64,000 bases of DNA from Cytophagales bacterium (lineage in GTDB: Bacteria; Bacteroidota; Bacteroidia; Cytophagales; Bernardetiaceae): assembly GCA_013299045.1 (NCBI GenBank), contig JAAFJX010000001.1:124001-188000 (forward strand). Reading direction: 5' to 3'. The number at the start of each line of letters is the position of its first letter. Positions within the stretch are counted from its first letter, which is position 1. Shown piece after piece: positions 44,319 to 52,072 of the stretch. A program made the translations under genes and the position numbers. The notes under the pieces are model-generated. The model saw nothing but the letters and a program-made list of their open reading frames with translations. It did not search any database and was not told the origin of the DNA.

Positions 44319-45542
44319 CTAACGGTTAGAGCCAGCCTTAATCATAGCACAACGGAAACCAACCGTAGAGGTGCAAGAATCTTGGTCCATAAAACGGCGT
44401 GTACCCGGTGAGAGCCAATAGGCTACATCTCTCCAAGAACCACCCTTAAATACGCGTTGGCGGTCATCAATCAATGTTTCAAAACGCTCTTTGTCATACC
44501 AAGAGACAGGGTCTTTGTGGTCGTCGCGACGTATTGGGTTCAAATCATCTACATCTTCAAAGCTAGAAGGGCGATAAATATCCCATACCCATTCGTTCAC
44601 ATTGCCAGCCATGTTATAGAGGCCGTAGTCATTTGGCGGAAACTGATAAATCCAATCAGTAATCATGGCAGCATCGTTCAATTTGCCAGCTATACCTGCA
44701 TAATCACCACGTCCACGCTTGTAGTTAGCGAGCATAAAGCCCATTTCGCGGCCATACGGATTACGGAGTGAGTGGCCGTCCCAAGGATAGATACGTGAAT
44801 AGTCTTGCATTTCGTCGAGATATTGCGTACCTACAAGTGCTTTGGCTGCATATTCCCACTCTGCCTCTGTTGGCAGGCGGTAGTCAGGCAGAACAACGCC
44901 CGATTCAATAGGCAAACGCTCACCGTTTTTAGCTTGTTCACGTGTAGCTTTGTCAGAGGCTTTGTTGCCAAGGCCGTTATTTACCATATTAGTACGCCAT
45001 TTTGCGTAGTCAGTACATTGCTTCCAAGTAACACCAACTACAGGGAAGTAGCGGAAACCAGGGTAGCGCAAATATTGCTCCACGTAAGGGTCGTTGTAGG
45101 CCAAATCTTTTACCCAAACTGTGGTATCAGGGAGAGCCGCATCATGTACGTCCTGACCAGAGTCCGTATAGAGATAGTGCAAATATTCTAACCAGTGTAC
45201 GTTCGCAATTTCTGTTTCGTCCATAAAGAACGTAGCGACTGTAACCGTGCGCTCGATGTTATCGTGCGATACATTGATAACGTCCTCTTCAGACGTACCC
45301 ATAATCATACGACCACCCTCGATAAGCACTAGGTTAGGCCCTGCGGGTTGTCCCTTGAACTTTTTGAGTGCAAAACCACCATCGTCACCGTTTGGCTTCT
45401 TTTTTCCATAAGAAACGCCAGTAACTGTACTCTTTTTGCCAGGCTTAACGCTGGTTGGGCGTTTGTCGCGCTTGCAAGCTGAGAGGGCAAGCACACAAAC
45501 CATTACGAGTGCAACAATGTGCAAAAATCTGAATTTCATCAT
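44319..45542 (-). CDS. gldJ: gliding-motility lipoprotein GldJ-like, FGE-sulfatase domain
   Basis: 407 residues. The leader ends in ALSAC, giving a lipidated Cys23. The rest is a formylglycine-generating-enzyme-like domain: VLIEGGRMIMGTS, FFMDETEIANVHWLEYL, LPTEAEWEYAAKA, GLYNMAGNVNEWVWDIYRP and FKGGSWRDV. The ANYKRGRGDYAGIAGKLNDAAMIT block fits GldJ as I recall it, rather than GldK. GldJ is an outer-membrane lipoprotein needed for gliding and type IX secretion in Flavobacterium. F. johnsoniae GldJ is longer (about 560 residues); this one is shorter, so part of the N- or C-terminal region is missing. Promoter at 45609-45637, minus strand. Confidence 0.75.
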   Translation of the reverse strand: MMKFRFLHIVALVMVCVLALSACKRDKRPTSVKPGKKSTVTGVSYGKKKPNGDDGGFALKKFKGQPAGPNLVLIEGGRMIMGTSEEDVINVSHDNIERTVTVATFFMDETEIANVHWLEYLHYLYTDSGQDVHDAALPDTTVWVKDLAYNDPYVEQYLRYPGFRYFPVVGVTWKQCTDYAKWRTNMVNNGLGNKASDKATREQAKNGERLPIESGVVLPDYRLPTEAEWEYAAKALVGTQYLDEMQDYSRIYPWDGHSLRNPYGREMGFMLANYKRGRGDYAGIAGKLNDAAMITDWIYQFPPNDYGLYNMAGNVNEWVWDIYRPSSFEDVDDLNPIRRDDHKDPVSWYDKERFETLIDDRQRVFKGGSWRDVAYWLSPGTRRFMDQDSCTSTVGFRCAMIKAGSNR

Positions 45543-46276
45543 ACCTATAAAACCTGCTTATCAATATGCTTTAAACACTCAAGCAGAAATGCTTTTAATA
45601 CTTAAATGCAAAAATACGTGCTTTATTGTAATGGCAATGGATTTTTTTAAGTCTATTTTGCAAAAAATTCAAATAAAAAATTAAAATTGAACTATATCTT
45701 TAAAAAATTTAACTTTTTAAAGATATTGGTGTGCTTTAGATTCTTTTTTTAGATAAATCTTTGATAAAATTCGATAAACGCGATACTTTCTTAGACTAAA
45801 AAATAGCGTAGGCTTGTCAAGATGACGTGCCTAAGGACACAGAAAACCGCATTTTACGCCATTAAATACTGTATATTGATAACAAATAAAACCAGACGAT
45901 ATTTATTTTGTCTTTAAGGACTGCGTATCGGTAGAAAACTCGCGCAAAAACGGCTAGTGCAAACAAAAAGATTCAATCTGTTCTTAGAGTCAAGAGATAA
46001 ATGCAACCTTACAGATTATTAGCGTTTGCCTAGCTAGCTATTAATGATGGTAGTATAAAATGGCCGTTTTGTCCGTAAAACAGCCCCCTTAGGAAAGTAC
46101 AATTATTCAGCCGAGCACTTAGTAAAGGCCTGTTCTTGTAGAAAAACTTTGCATCTTCGTACCTTAGGCGAAACTCATTTGATGCAGAAGTCCAATATAT
46201 CGTTTTTGGCATTTGTAAAGCCAAGATAATTGCGCTTACTTTGCCAACTGATATAGCCTAATTGTATTCTTTTATC
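45543..46276. other. 734-base intergenic region between gldJ and pyrE
   Basis: The two genes are divergent. The gldJ promoter lies near 45609-45637. The rest (about 45640-46276) has no convincing open frame; a 64-codon minus frame (46030-46224, TTG start) looks like chance. A hairpin GGCCGTTTT/AAAACAGCC lies at 46062-46085. I looked for tRNA, RNase P, tmRNA and SRP RNA marks and found none, so a small RNA of unknown type cannot be excluded. Confidence 0.35.
45609..45637 (-). promoter_or_regulatory. promoter of the gldJ-like gene
   Basis: Plus-strand sequence CAAAAATA (45609-45616), 18 bases, CAA (45635-45637): on the minus strand TTG-N18-TATTTTTG. Transcription would start about 60 bases before the gldJ ATG. 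Confidence 0.6.
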
Positions 46277-46924
46277 ATGCAAACCCTAATTTCTGATACC
46301 TCTCTACGCATAGCGCGTATGCTCCTGAGTGCCCAAGCCGTGCGTTTGCGTCCGCAAGAACCCTTCAAGTGGGCAGCTGGCTGGTTCTCTCCTATTTATT
46401 GTGATAATCGCCTAACGCTCTCCTTCCCGCATATCCGCGAAGCAGTTTTGGTAGGGCTTGATAACCTCAAAAATGATTTTTTTCCACATACTGAGGTGGT
46501 GGCGGGCGTGGCAACAGCAGGCATTCCGCAAGCCACGCTTCTGGCCGATACCAATAGCCTGCCTCTAGTTTATGTACGCTCTAATTCCAAAGGGCACGGC
46601 CTCCAAAATCAAATAGAGGGGCGAATATTGCCTAATCAGAATGTTTTGGTAGTAGAAGACCTAGTTTCTACTGGCAAAAGTTCTTTGGCTGCTGTGGACG
46701 CGCTCCGCGCTGCTGGTGCAAACGTAGTTGGCATGGTGGCTATTTTTACTTATGGTTTTCCAGAAGCAGATGCAGCTTTTGCAAGTGCCAAAGTGCCGCT
46801 TCACACGCTCACCAACTACACGGATTTATTGACGGTGGCTGCCCAAGACCAACTCGTTGCTCAAGCTGATTTGGCTACTTTAGCCGAATGGCGCAAAAAT
46901 CCTGCTGTTTGGAAGCAAGGCTGA
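46277..46924 (+). CDS. pyrE: orotate phosphoribosyltransferase
   Basis: 215 residues. The PRPP loop is VLVVEDLVSTGKSS; VVAGVATAGIPQATLLAD and VYVRSNSKGHGLQNQIEG match PyrE, and YCDNRLTLSFPHIRE is typical of the Bacteroidota form. It makes OMP from orotate and PRPP in pyrimidine synthesis. The chosen ATG (46277) follows an upstream TTG of the same frame. Downstream genes are a methyltransferase-like gene (99 bases) and a KAS III gene. Confidence 0.94.
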   Translation: MQTLISDTSLRIARMLLSAQAVRLRPQEPFKWAAGWFSPIYCDNRLTLSFPHIREAVLVGLDNLKNDFFPHTEVVAGVATAGIPQATLLADTNSLPLVYVRSNSKGHGLQNQIEGRILPNQNVLVVEDLVSTGKSSLAAVDALRAAGANVVGMVAIFTYGFPEADAAFASAKVPLHTLTNYTDLLTVAAQDQLVAQADLATLAEWRKNPAVWKQG

Positions 46925-47023
46925 GCCGCTATCCTAAAAGTTTTGGGCTTTGCCTTTGGATATTCAAGTTTAAAATGAGTAATTTGTACTCTATAAAACA
47001 AGATTACAACACGCAAAAGCGTC

Positions 47024-47704
47024 ATGGAACATTACCAAAGTTACTATAACATAATGGCCGCTGCCATGGTACGTGGCAGTATGGAACAAGAAAAAAGTAC
47101 CTCTCATTTGTTTCAGAAAAAGTTAGAGGACTTAAATCCGGAAGAAATCAATGAATTGATTTTGATTGGGCTGCGTAAAGAAATGCGACTAGACGTACTC
47201 AAACGCCGTATAGACTCGCCCGAAGTAACCAAAGTCATGGGCTTCTTGCGCGGCATACAGCCCGATAATCTTTTAGATATTTGTGCGCCAGATGGCAGCT
47301 TTATATGGCGAATCATGGACGAGTTTCGTTTCCTACCCGCTACACTCATGGATATTAGCGATGCTTATACAGAAATGGCTAAGTTCATGCACAAAGGAGG
47401 GTTTGCCAATATAAAAGGCCAAAGTGCTGAAATTTTGGATATGTCTTGTTTTTCTAATGAACAATTTGATGTAGTTACGGCCTTAGATGTTCTTCAGCAT
47501 GTATCTGAAGGCGAAAAAGCAATTTTTGAAATTTGCCGCGTAGCCAAGCGCTTTATTATTTGTGTTGTCCCGCTCACAAAAGACGCGCAGCATAAGTCCC
47601 ACTACAGCGAGCAAATGATGCGAAATGCTTTCAAAAAACGCGATATTCATCAGTTCCGCGTAGAGGCCGTTCGCAACAGCCTAGTCATAGTGGCTAGGAA
47701 GTAA
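47024..47704 (+). CDS. divergent SAM methyltransferase-like protein
   Basis: 226 residues. LLDICAPDGSF (about residues 84-94) replaces the usual LDxGxGxG SAM loop, and FDVVTALDVLQHVSEGEKAIFEICRV and KRFIICVVPL match motifs II and III of class I methyltransferases. The N-terminal 80 residues are helical (DLNPEEINELILIGLRKEMRL). A weakened SAM loop could mean a non-catalytic role. Its stop is 19 bases before the KAS III gene, so they probably form an operon, though the joint function is unknown. Confidence 0.65.
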   Translation: MEHYQSYYNIMAAAMVRGSMEQEKSTSHLFQKKLEDLNPEEINELILIGLRKEMRLDVLKRRIDSPEVTKVMGFLRGIQPDNLLDICAPDGSFIWRIMDEFRFLPATLMDISDAYTEMAKFMHKGGFANIKGQSAEILDMSCFSNEQFDVVTALDVLQHVSEGEKAIFEICRVAKRFIICVVPLTKDAQHKSHYSEQMMRNAFKKRDIHQFRVEAVRNSLVIVARK

Positions 47705-47723
47705 ACTTTCAAATGATACAGCT

Positions 47724-48710
47724 ATGCTTCCTCTCAAACTCTTAGGTACGGGGCTTTACTTGCCTAAAAAAAAGGTATCTTATCTAGACCTAGCAGTTTT
47801 GACTGGTGTAGCGCCCGAGTGGATTCTGGAAAAATCAGGTGTTGAAACTCGCTATTTTGTAGAACATGAAACCATAGGCTCTATGGGGGCAATGGCTCTT
47901 GCAAACGCCCTAGATTCGGCAAACTTACACTACAGAGACATAGATTTAATTATCTGTGCTTCTGGTTCTTATGACCACCCTGTGCCTTCAAATGCTTGTT
48001 TGATTCCGCGTTTTTTGGGGCAGCCCGACTTGGGCATTCCATGCTGGGATATTGATGCCACTTGCCTGAGCTTTATAACTAGCCTCGAGGTAGTAGCAGC
48101 GCTCTTGGCAACCAAGCGCTACCGCACTATAGCGGTTGTAGCTTCCGAAATAGCCTCAAAGTCTTTGAATTTTAAAGAAAAAGAAAGTGCTACTCTGCTC
48201 GGTGACGGTGCGGCAGCAGCCATTTTTACCGGTGATGTGAGCGGGGAGTCTGCGCTGCTAGCCTATCGTATGGAAACATACAGCTCTGGCGCTTATTATA
48301 CCTATGTAAAAGGTGGCGGAAACGTACTGCACCCCCGCGACCCTGAAGCAGTTCCTGATGATTTCACTTTCCACATGGAAGGGCGTGAGGTATTGCGTAT
48401 GGCCACAGAGCGCCTATTGCCATTTTTTGAAGCCTTTTTTAAGGAAACACCTTTCCGAATGGCCGACATTGACTGGATTATCCCACATCAGGCGAGCCGC
48501 GTAGGTCTGGCTATGGCTCAAAAAGCGCTCAAAATTCCAGATGAGCGTTTTTGCAATATACTAGCTCAGTACGGCAACTGCATTGCGGCCTCTGTGCCGA
48601 TGGCTCTGCACCATGTAGTAAACAATGAAGCACTAAAAAGAGGGCAGATGCTCCTTTTGTGCGGCACAGGAGCTGGTTTTTCAATAGGTGCAACATTGTT
48701 GCGTTATTGA
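47724..48710 (+). CDS. 3-oxoacyl-ACP synthase III-like protein
   Basis: 328 residues in the thiolase/KAS III fold. The catalytic triad is visible: Cys114 in DATCLSF, His255 in IPHQASR and Asn285 in QYGNCIAASVP. GDGAAAAIF and AGFSIGATLLRY are typical. FabH joins acetyl-CoA to malonyl-ACP, but enzymes of this size and divergence also act in other condensations. The genome presumably has a main fabH elsewhere (with plsX), which I cannot see. The adjacent methyltransferase-like gene suggests a pathway other than housekeeping fatty acid synthesis; this is inference. Confidence 0.82.
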   Translation: MLPLKLLGTGLYLPKKKVSYLDLAVLTGVAPEWILEKSGVETRYFVEHETIGSMGAMALANALDSANLHYRDIDLIICASGSYDHPVPSNACLIPRFLGQPDLGIPCWDIDATCLSFITSLEVVAALLATKRYRTIAVVASEIASKSLNFKEKESATLLGDGAAAAIFTGDVSGESALLAYRMETYSSGAYYTYVKGGGNVLHPRDPEAVPDDFTFHMEGREVLRMATERLLPFFEAFFKETPFRMADIDWIIPHQASRVGLAMAQKALKIPDERFCNILAQYGNCIAASVPMALHHVVNNEALKRGQMLLLCGTGAGFSIGATLLRY

Positions 48711-48777
48711 TATTCTAATATTTTTTTGCATTATATACAAGCACTTTGTACTTTTTTTTAAAATAAAATAAATTTAA

Positions 48778-48808
48778 TTTGCTATTTCGTTGAACTTTAT
48801 TAAATTTG
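48778..48808 (+). promoter_or_regulatory. strong Bacteroidota-type promoter without an adjacent gene
   Basis: TTTG at 48778-48781, 19 bases, TAAATTTG at 48801-48808, close to a perfect match. The next gene (lepB) starts only at 49038 and has its own promoter nearer. Confidence 0.65.
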
Positions 48809-48834
48809 TGCTGTCATAATTTTAAGTGTTTGAC

Positions 48835-48903
48835 ATGAAAAAGAGTTACTCCTTTGGGGTAATTCTTTTTTTATTTTGCAGAGTTTTGAGCTTTATAGAA
48901 TAA
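48835..48903 (+). other. possible 22-codon leader peptide or chance frame
   Basis: ATG at 48835; it reads MKKSYSFGVILFLFCRVLSF and two more residues, then TAA. It begins with MKK and a hydrophobic stretch like a signal peptide. The terminator-like hairpin overlaps it. A leader peptide and a small-RNA transcript are both possible. Confidence 0.25.
48841..48873 (+). terminator. terminator-like hairpin 30-65 bases after a promoter
   Basis: AAGAGTTAC (48841-48849) pairs with GTAATTCTT (48859-48867), 9 base pairs with one G-U, and T residues follow. With the promoter at 48778-48808 it would end a transcript of about 55-60 bases. Confidence 0.55.
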
Positions 48904-48920
48904 AAATTTACTAAAAACAC

Positions 48921-48949
48921 TTGTTTTTAGTAATAAGCCATTATTTTTG
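48921..48949 (+). promoter_or_regulatory. promoter of lepB
   Basis: TTG at 48921-48923, 18 bases, TATTTTTG at 48942-48949; the lepB ATG follows 88 bases later. Confidence 0.55.
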
Positions 48950-49037
48950 CAAAAACAATCTCCCCGAACAAGTTCTTTGTACTCTTTAAATCCTTTATAT
49001 GTGTTGTGGTAAGCGCACATTTTTTTGAGTTTATATT

Positions 49038-50207
49038 ATGATAAAACCCGAAACGCTAGAGACCGTCTCATCTAATAAAAAACCGAAGAGCAAAATCAGA
49101 GAGTGGTCTGATGCCATTCTTTTTGCCGTAGTAGCCGCTACGCTTATTCGCTGGCTGTTCTTAGAAGCCTTCAAAATTCCTACTCCTTCTATGGAAAAGT
49201 CCCTTTTGGTAGGAGATTTTTTGTTTGTGAGCAAATTTCACTATGGGTCGCGTGTCCCTAAAACGATACTGCAACTACCACTTACGCACCAAACTATCTG
49301 GGGAACAAGCATTCCTTCTTATTTAGATTGGATTCAGCTTCCCGATATGCGTCTTCCTGGCCTATCCGAAGTCAAACGCAACGATGTGGTAGTTTTTAAT
49401 TACCCACCCGAAGACCAATATCCACCAGACCTTAAAACCAACTACATTAAGCGCTGTATAGCCGAAGCAGGCGACGTGCTGGAAATTAAAAGTGGCATTG
49501 TACATATTAACGGCAAGCTGGCCGATACGCCCGAAAAAATGCAGCATAGCTACATCATCGTTTCCAAAGAGCCTGTCTCGGAGAAGCTCCTGGCAGAAAA
49601 TAATATCAGTCAGGAAGATGTAGCCACGGTTCCATTTCAGTATTTGCGTTCCTCTGGGCGTTTTCCAGAACTCAATAAGTACGATTCAGTCGCTAATTAT
49701 TCGGTTTTAATGGCGCACACCTCTGCCGAAACAGCCAAAAAACTCAAAGACTACGATTTTGTTTTGGAGGTTTTGCGAGAGATAGCGCCCAAAGGCCAAT
49801 CTCAGAACCCCACTTACCCTGCTTTGGCTGGTCTTGACTGGTCTGCCGACCATTACGGCCCCATTACTGTTCCCAAGCAAGGTGGCAGAGTAGAGATAAA
49901 CCGCTTGAACGCTGCACTTTATGGCGAACTCATCAAAAAATATGAAGGCAATGAGAACGTGGAAGTAAACGTAGAAGCGGGAAGCATCAAAATTGATGGA
50001 AACCAAATCAAAGATTATACGTTCAAACAGAATTACTACTTTATGATGGGGGACAACAGACATAACTCACAGGACTCACGTTTTTGGGGCTTTGTTCCTC
50101 AAAATCATATCGTTGGAAAAGGTTTTATGATTTGGTGGTCAGTGGCTCCTCCTAGCGAAGACGGCGGCGGTATCCGTTGGAATCGTATCTTTAACTTTAT
50201 ACATTAA
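49038..50207 (+). CDS. lepB: signal peptidase I
   Basis: 389 residues. An N-terminal membrane segment (about 25-43) precedes the catalytic domain: nucleophile Ser51 in IPTPSMEKSLLVGD, general base Lys138 in NYIKRCIAEAGD, and a final MGDNRHNSQDSRFWG box. The stretch between the Lys box and the GDN box is about 190 residues, much longer than in the classical enzyme, as is common in Bacteroidota. It removes signal peptides at the inner membrane. The start is the only suitable ATG. Confidence 0.95.
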   Translation: MIKPETLETVSSNKKPKSKIREWSDAILFAVVAATLIRWLFLEAFKIPTPSMEKSLLVGDFLFVSKFHYGSRVPKTILQLPLTHQTIWGTSIPSYLDWIQLPDMRLPGLSEVKRNDVVVFNYPPEDQYPPDLKTNYIKRCIAEAGDVLEIKSGIVHINGKLADTPEKMQHSYIIVSKEPVSEKLLAENNISQEDVATVPFQYLRSSGRFPELNKYDSVANYSVLMAHTSAETAKKLKDYDFVLEVLREIAPKGQSQNPTYPALAGLDWSADHYGPITVPKQGGRVEINRLNAALYGELIKKYEGNENVEVNVEAGSIKIDGNQIKDYTFKQNYYFMMGDNRHNSQDSRFWGFVPQNHIVGKGFMIWWSVAPPSEDGGGIRWNRIFNFIH

Positions 50208-50277
50208 AAAAAATATCCCCCACAAAGGCAAACTATTTACTCCTCTTAAAAAAAATATTTGGCGCGCAAACCTCTGT

Positions 50278-51222
50278 ATGTCTAATTTGATATTACCAAG
50301 TACTCTCATTCAAGAATTACCTTATGCGGTTTCGGTGCAGTTGGCCGAAATGCCGTTGGAAGCACAGCGCGAGTTTCTGGACGAATATACCAGAAAGTCG
50401 CGCTCGGTGGCTGTATCCTATCTTTTACAGTTCTTTTTTGGGGCGCACTATTTATATCATAACCGCTGGTTTATGCAAGTTCTTTTTTGGATAACTGGTG
50501 GTGGAGGTGGAATATGGTGGTTTATTGACCTTTTTCGCGTACCTAAAATGACGCAGGAGTTTAATATGCAGTTGGCAGATGAAATCCTGCGTGGGATTGT
50601 TATACGCTACCGACTTACGAACCAAAATCCCAAGAATAGAATTCCTGAAAATAGACCAAGACAACTTGCTCTGCCTGACTTTAATCCGTTAGACTTGCAG
50701 CCCAAGAATCTTGCTTCAGGCTTTTTGTTTGATTTTAAACTCAAAACATGGAGCGTAGAGAACGAGGGCCAATATGACTGGGATACCCAAACTTCAGAGC
50801 GCGTTTTAACTGTTCTGAACACCCTGGACGGCCATAACGCATATCTTTACATGACCTATGCGGGTCAGGCTGAGCTTTTCTTCTGCTACGCGCTCAATCT
50901 GCATAGCGTTGACCCTACTCTTGAAAACGAAATTTTGGCAAATCAGCGCCCTTACAACATTATTACCTACAACGGCGTACCTTTCTATAGAGAGCGTCAA
51001 AAAGAAGGTATGTTTTTTGACTTAACAAGAGGTGCGCCAGGGCAACGCATGATATTGTGGGAGTTTTTTGACGGCCTCCGCGAAAACGTGTTGCGCATAG
51101 AGCAAATTGGTCGCAATCATTTCAGAACCAGTATTGGCCGCGTTATTCAGTCTTACGAAATAACCGATATTTTGCCGTCTGGTGAGGGTGGTGGCTACCA
51201 GTCTGCATCTAAGCCGCGCTGA
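50278..51222 (+). CDS. TM2 and DUF4178 domain protein
   Basis: 314 residues with two parts. The first (about 40-90) has two membrane segments separated by a short Gly-rich turn (QFFFGAHYLYHNRWFMQVLFWITGGGGG, in pieces: FGAHYLYHNRWFMQ, TGGGGGIWWFIDL), as in TM2 domains. The second (about 145-300) begins GFLFDFKLKTWSVENEGQYDW and resembles DUF4178, a soluble domain of unknown function. Both domain calls are tentative. It lies 70 bases after lepB. I know no function. Confidence 0.6.
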   Translation: MSNLILPSTLIQELPYAVSVQLAEMPLEAQREFLDEYTRKSRSVAVSYLLQFFFGAHYLYHNRWFMQVLFWITGGGGGIWWFIDLFRVPKMTQEFNMQLADEILRGIVIRYRLTNQNPKNRIPENRPRQLALPDFNPLDLQPKNLASGFLFDFKLKTWSVENEGQYDWDTQTSERVLTVLNTLDGHNAYLYMTYAGQAELFFCYALNLHSVDPTLENEILANQRPYNIITYNGVPFYRERQKEGMFFDLTRGAPGQRMILWEFFDGLRENVLRIEQIGRNHFRTSIGRVIQSYEITDILPSGEGGGYQSASKPR

Positions 51223-51323
51223 GCCTGTCTTTTCTGAAGTTTGAATAATTTAGCCAAATGTTTAAATGGTAGAAAGAATTTTTAGGATACGCATTGATAA
51301 TCTATTTGAGTAAATTTATTGTT

Positions 51324-51331
51324 TATCTTTG
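51324..51331 (+). promoter_or_regulatory. -7 element before comF
   Basis: TATCTTTG at 51324-51331. The best TTTG upstream (51305-51308) is only 15 bases away, shorter than usual. It overlaps the TTG of the longer frame, so the comF ATG at 51362 is favoured. Confidence 0.35.
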
Positions 51332-51361
51332 AACAAGCATTGCTATCAAAACTACTTTTCT

Positions 51362-52069
51362 ATGAGCCAGTTGAAAAGGATTCATGACTATGCCAATGAC
51401 TTTCTGCATTTGTTTTTTCCTGAATATTGTCTTGGCTGTAGTCAGGTGCTCTACAAGCACGAGCGGAATATTTGCCTGGCGTGTTATTTAGATATGCCAA
51501 AAGCCAACTATCACAACAACCCCGCCGACAATGCCCTCAATACAAAGTTTAGAGGGCGTACACCACTGCGTTTTGCCTTGGCTTATTTGCTTTACAGAAA
51601 AGGAAGTGCCGTACAAGCCATGATTCATAAGCTCAAATACGATGGTGAACGTGATATGGGCGTGTACTTTGGGCAGTTATACGGGCAAGATTTAAGAGAA
51701 AAAGGCTACCACTTTGACTTGATTGTGCCTGTACCGCTCCACCCACACAAAAAACAGAGCCGTGGTTACAACCAGGCAGCCGCGTTTGCCGAAGGCTTAG
51801 CGCAGGAGCTGAATATTCCTTTTGATGAAGATGTACTTGCGAAGCACATTTTTACGAAGTCTCAAACCAAAAAGTCGCGCTGGGAACGCTGGGCTGGTTT
51901 AGAGAGTAGTATTGGCATCAAAAAAGCTGACTTGGTGCAGGCCAAACACATTTTACTTGTAGATGATGTAGTTACAACAGGCTCAACCTTAGAGATGTGT
52001 GGCCAAGAACTGCTCAATGCGGGCTGTGCCTCCCTAAGTGTAGCGGCCATTGCGAATGCAGCAGACTAA
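51362..52069 (+). CDS. ComF family amidophosphoribosyltransferase-like protein
   Basis: 235 residues. An N-terminal zinc knuckle (YCLGC and CLACYLD, about residues 21-41) is followed by the phosphoribosyltransferase fold: VPVPLHPHKKQSRGYNQA and the PRPP loop ILLVDDVVTTGSTLEMCG. ComF relatives function in DNA uptake in competent bacteria; the phosphoribosyltransferase activity is not characterised. It converges on the M1 peptidase gene with 3 bases between stops. The start is after a promoter element at 51324. Confidence 0.88.
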   Translation: MSQLKRIHDYANDFLHLFFPEYCLGCSQVLYKHERNICLACYLDMPKANYHNNPADNALNTKFRGRTPLRFALAYLLYRKGSAVQAMIHKLKYDGERDMGVYFGQLYGQDLREKGYHFDLIVPVPLHPHKKQSRGYNQAAAFAEGLAQELNIPFDEDVLAKHIFTKSQTKKSRWERWAGLESSIGIKKADLVQAKHILLVDDVVTTGSTLEMCGQELLNAGCASLSVAAIANAAD

Positions 52070-52072
52070 GAC

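Larger units (their letters stand above)
48711..49037. other. 327-base intergenic region before lepB
   Basis: AT-rich region with a strong plus promoter (48778-48808), a terminator-like hairpin (48841-48873), a second promoter for lepB (48921-48949), and a 22-codon frame at 48835-48903. Confidence 0.6.

Noticed and set aside
44205-44411. 68-codon plus-strand open frame at the end of the gldJ-like gene
   Set aside because: It crosses the gldJ terminator hairpin and part of the gldJ coding region on the other strand.
46030-46224. 64-codon minus-strand open frame between gldJ and pyrE
   Set aside because: It needs a TTG start, has no promoter of the usual type, and its sequence resembles no family that I know.
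45640-46260. possible RNase P RNA, tmRNA, SRP RNA or tRNA in the gap before pyrE
   Set aside because: I looked for the conserved core sequences and for a tRNA T-loop and found none that fit.
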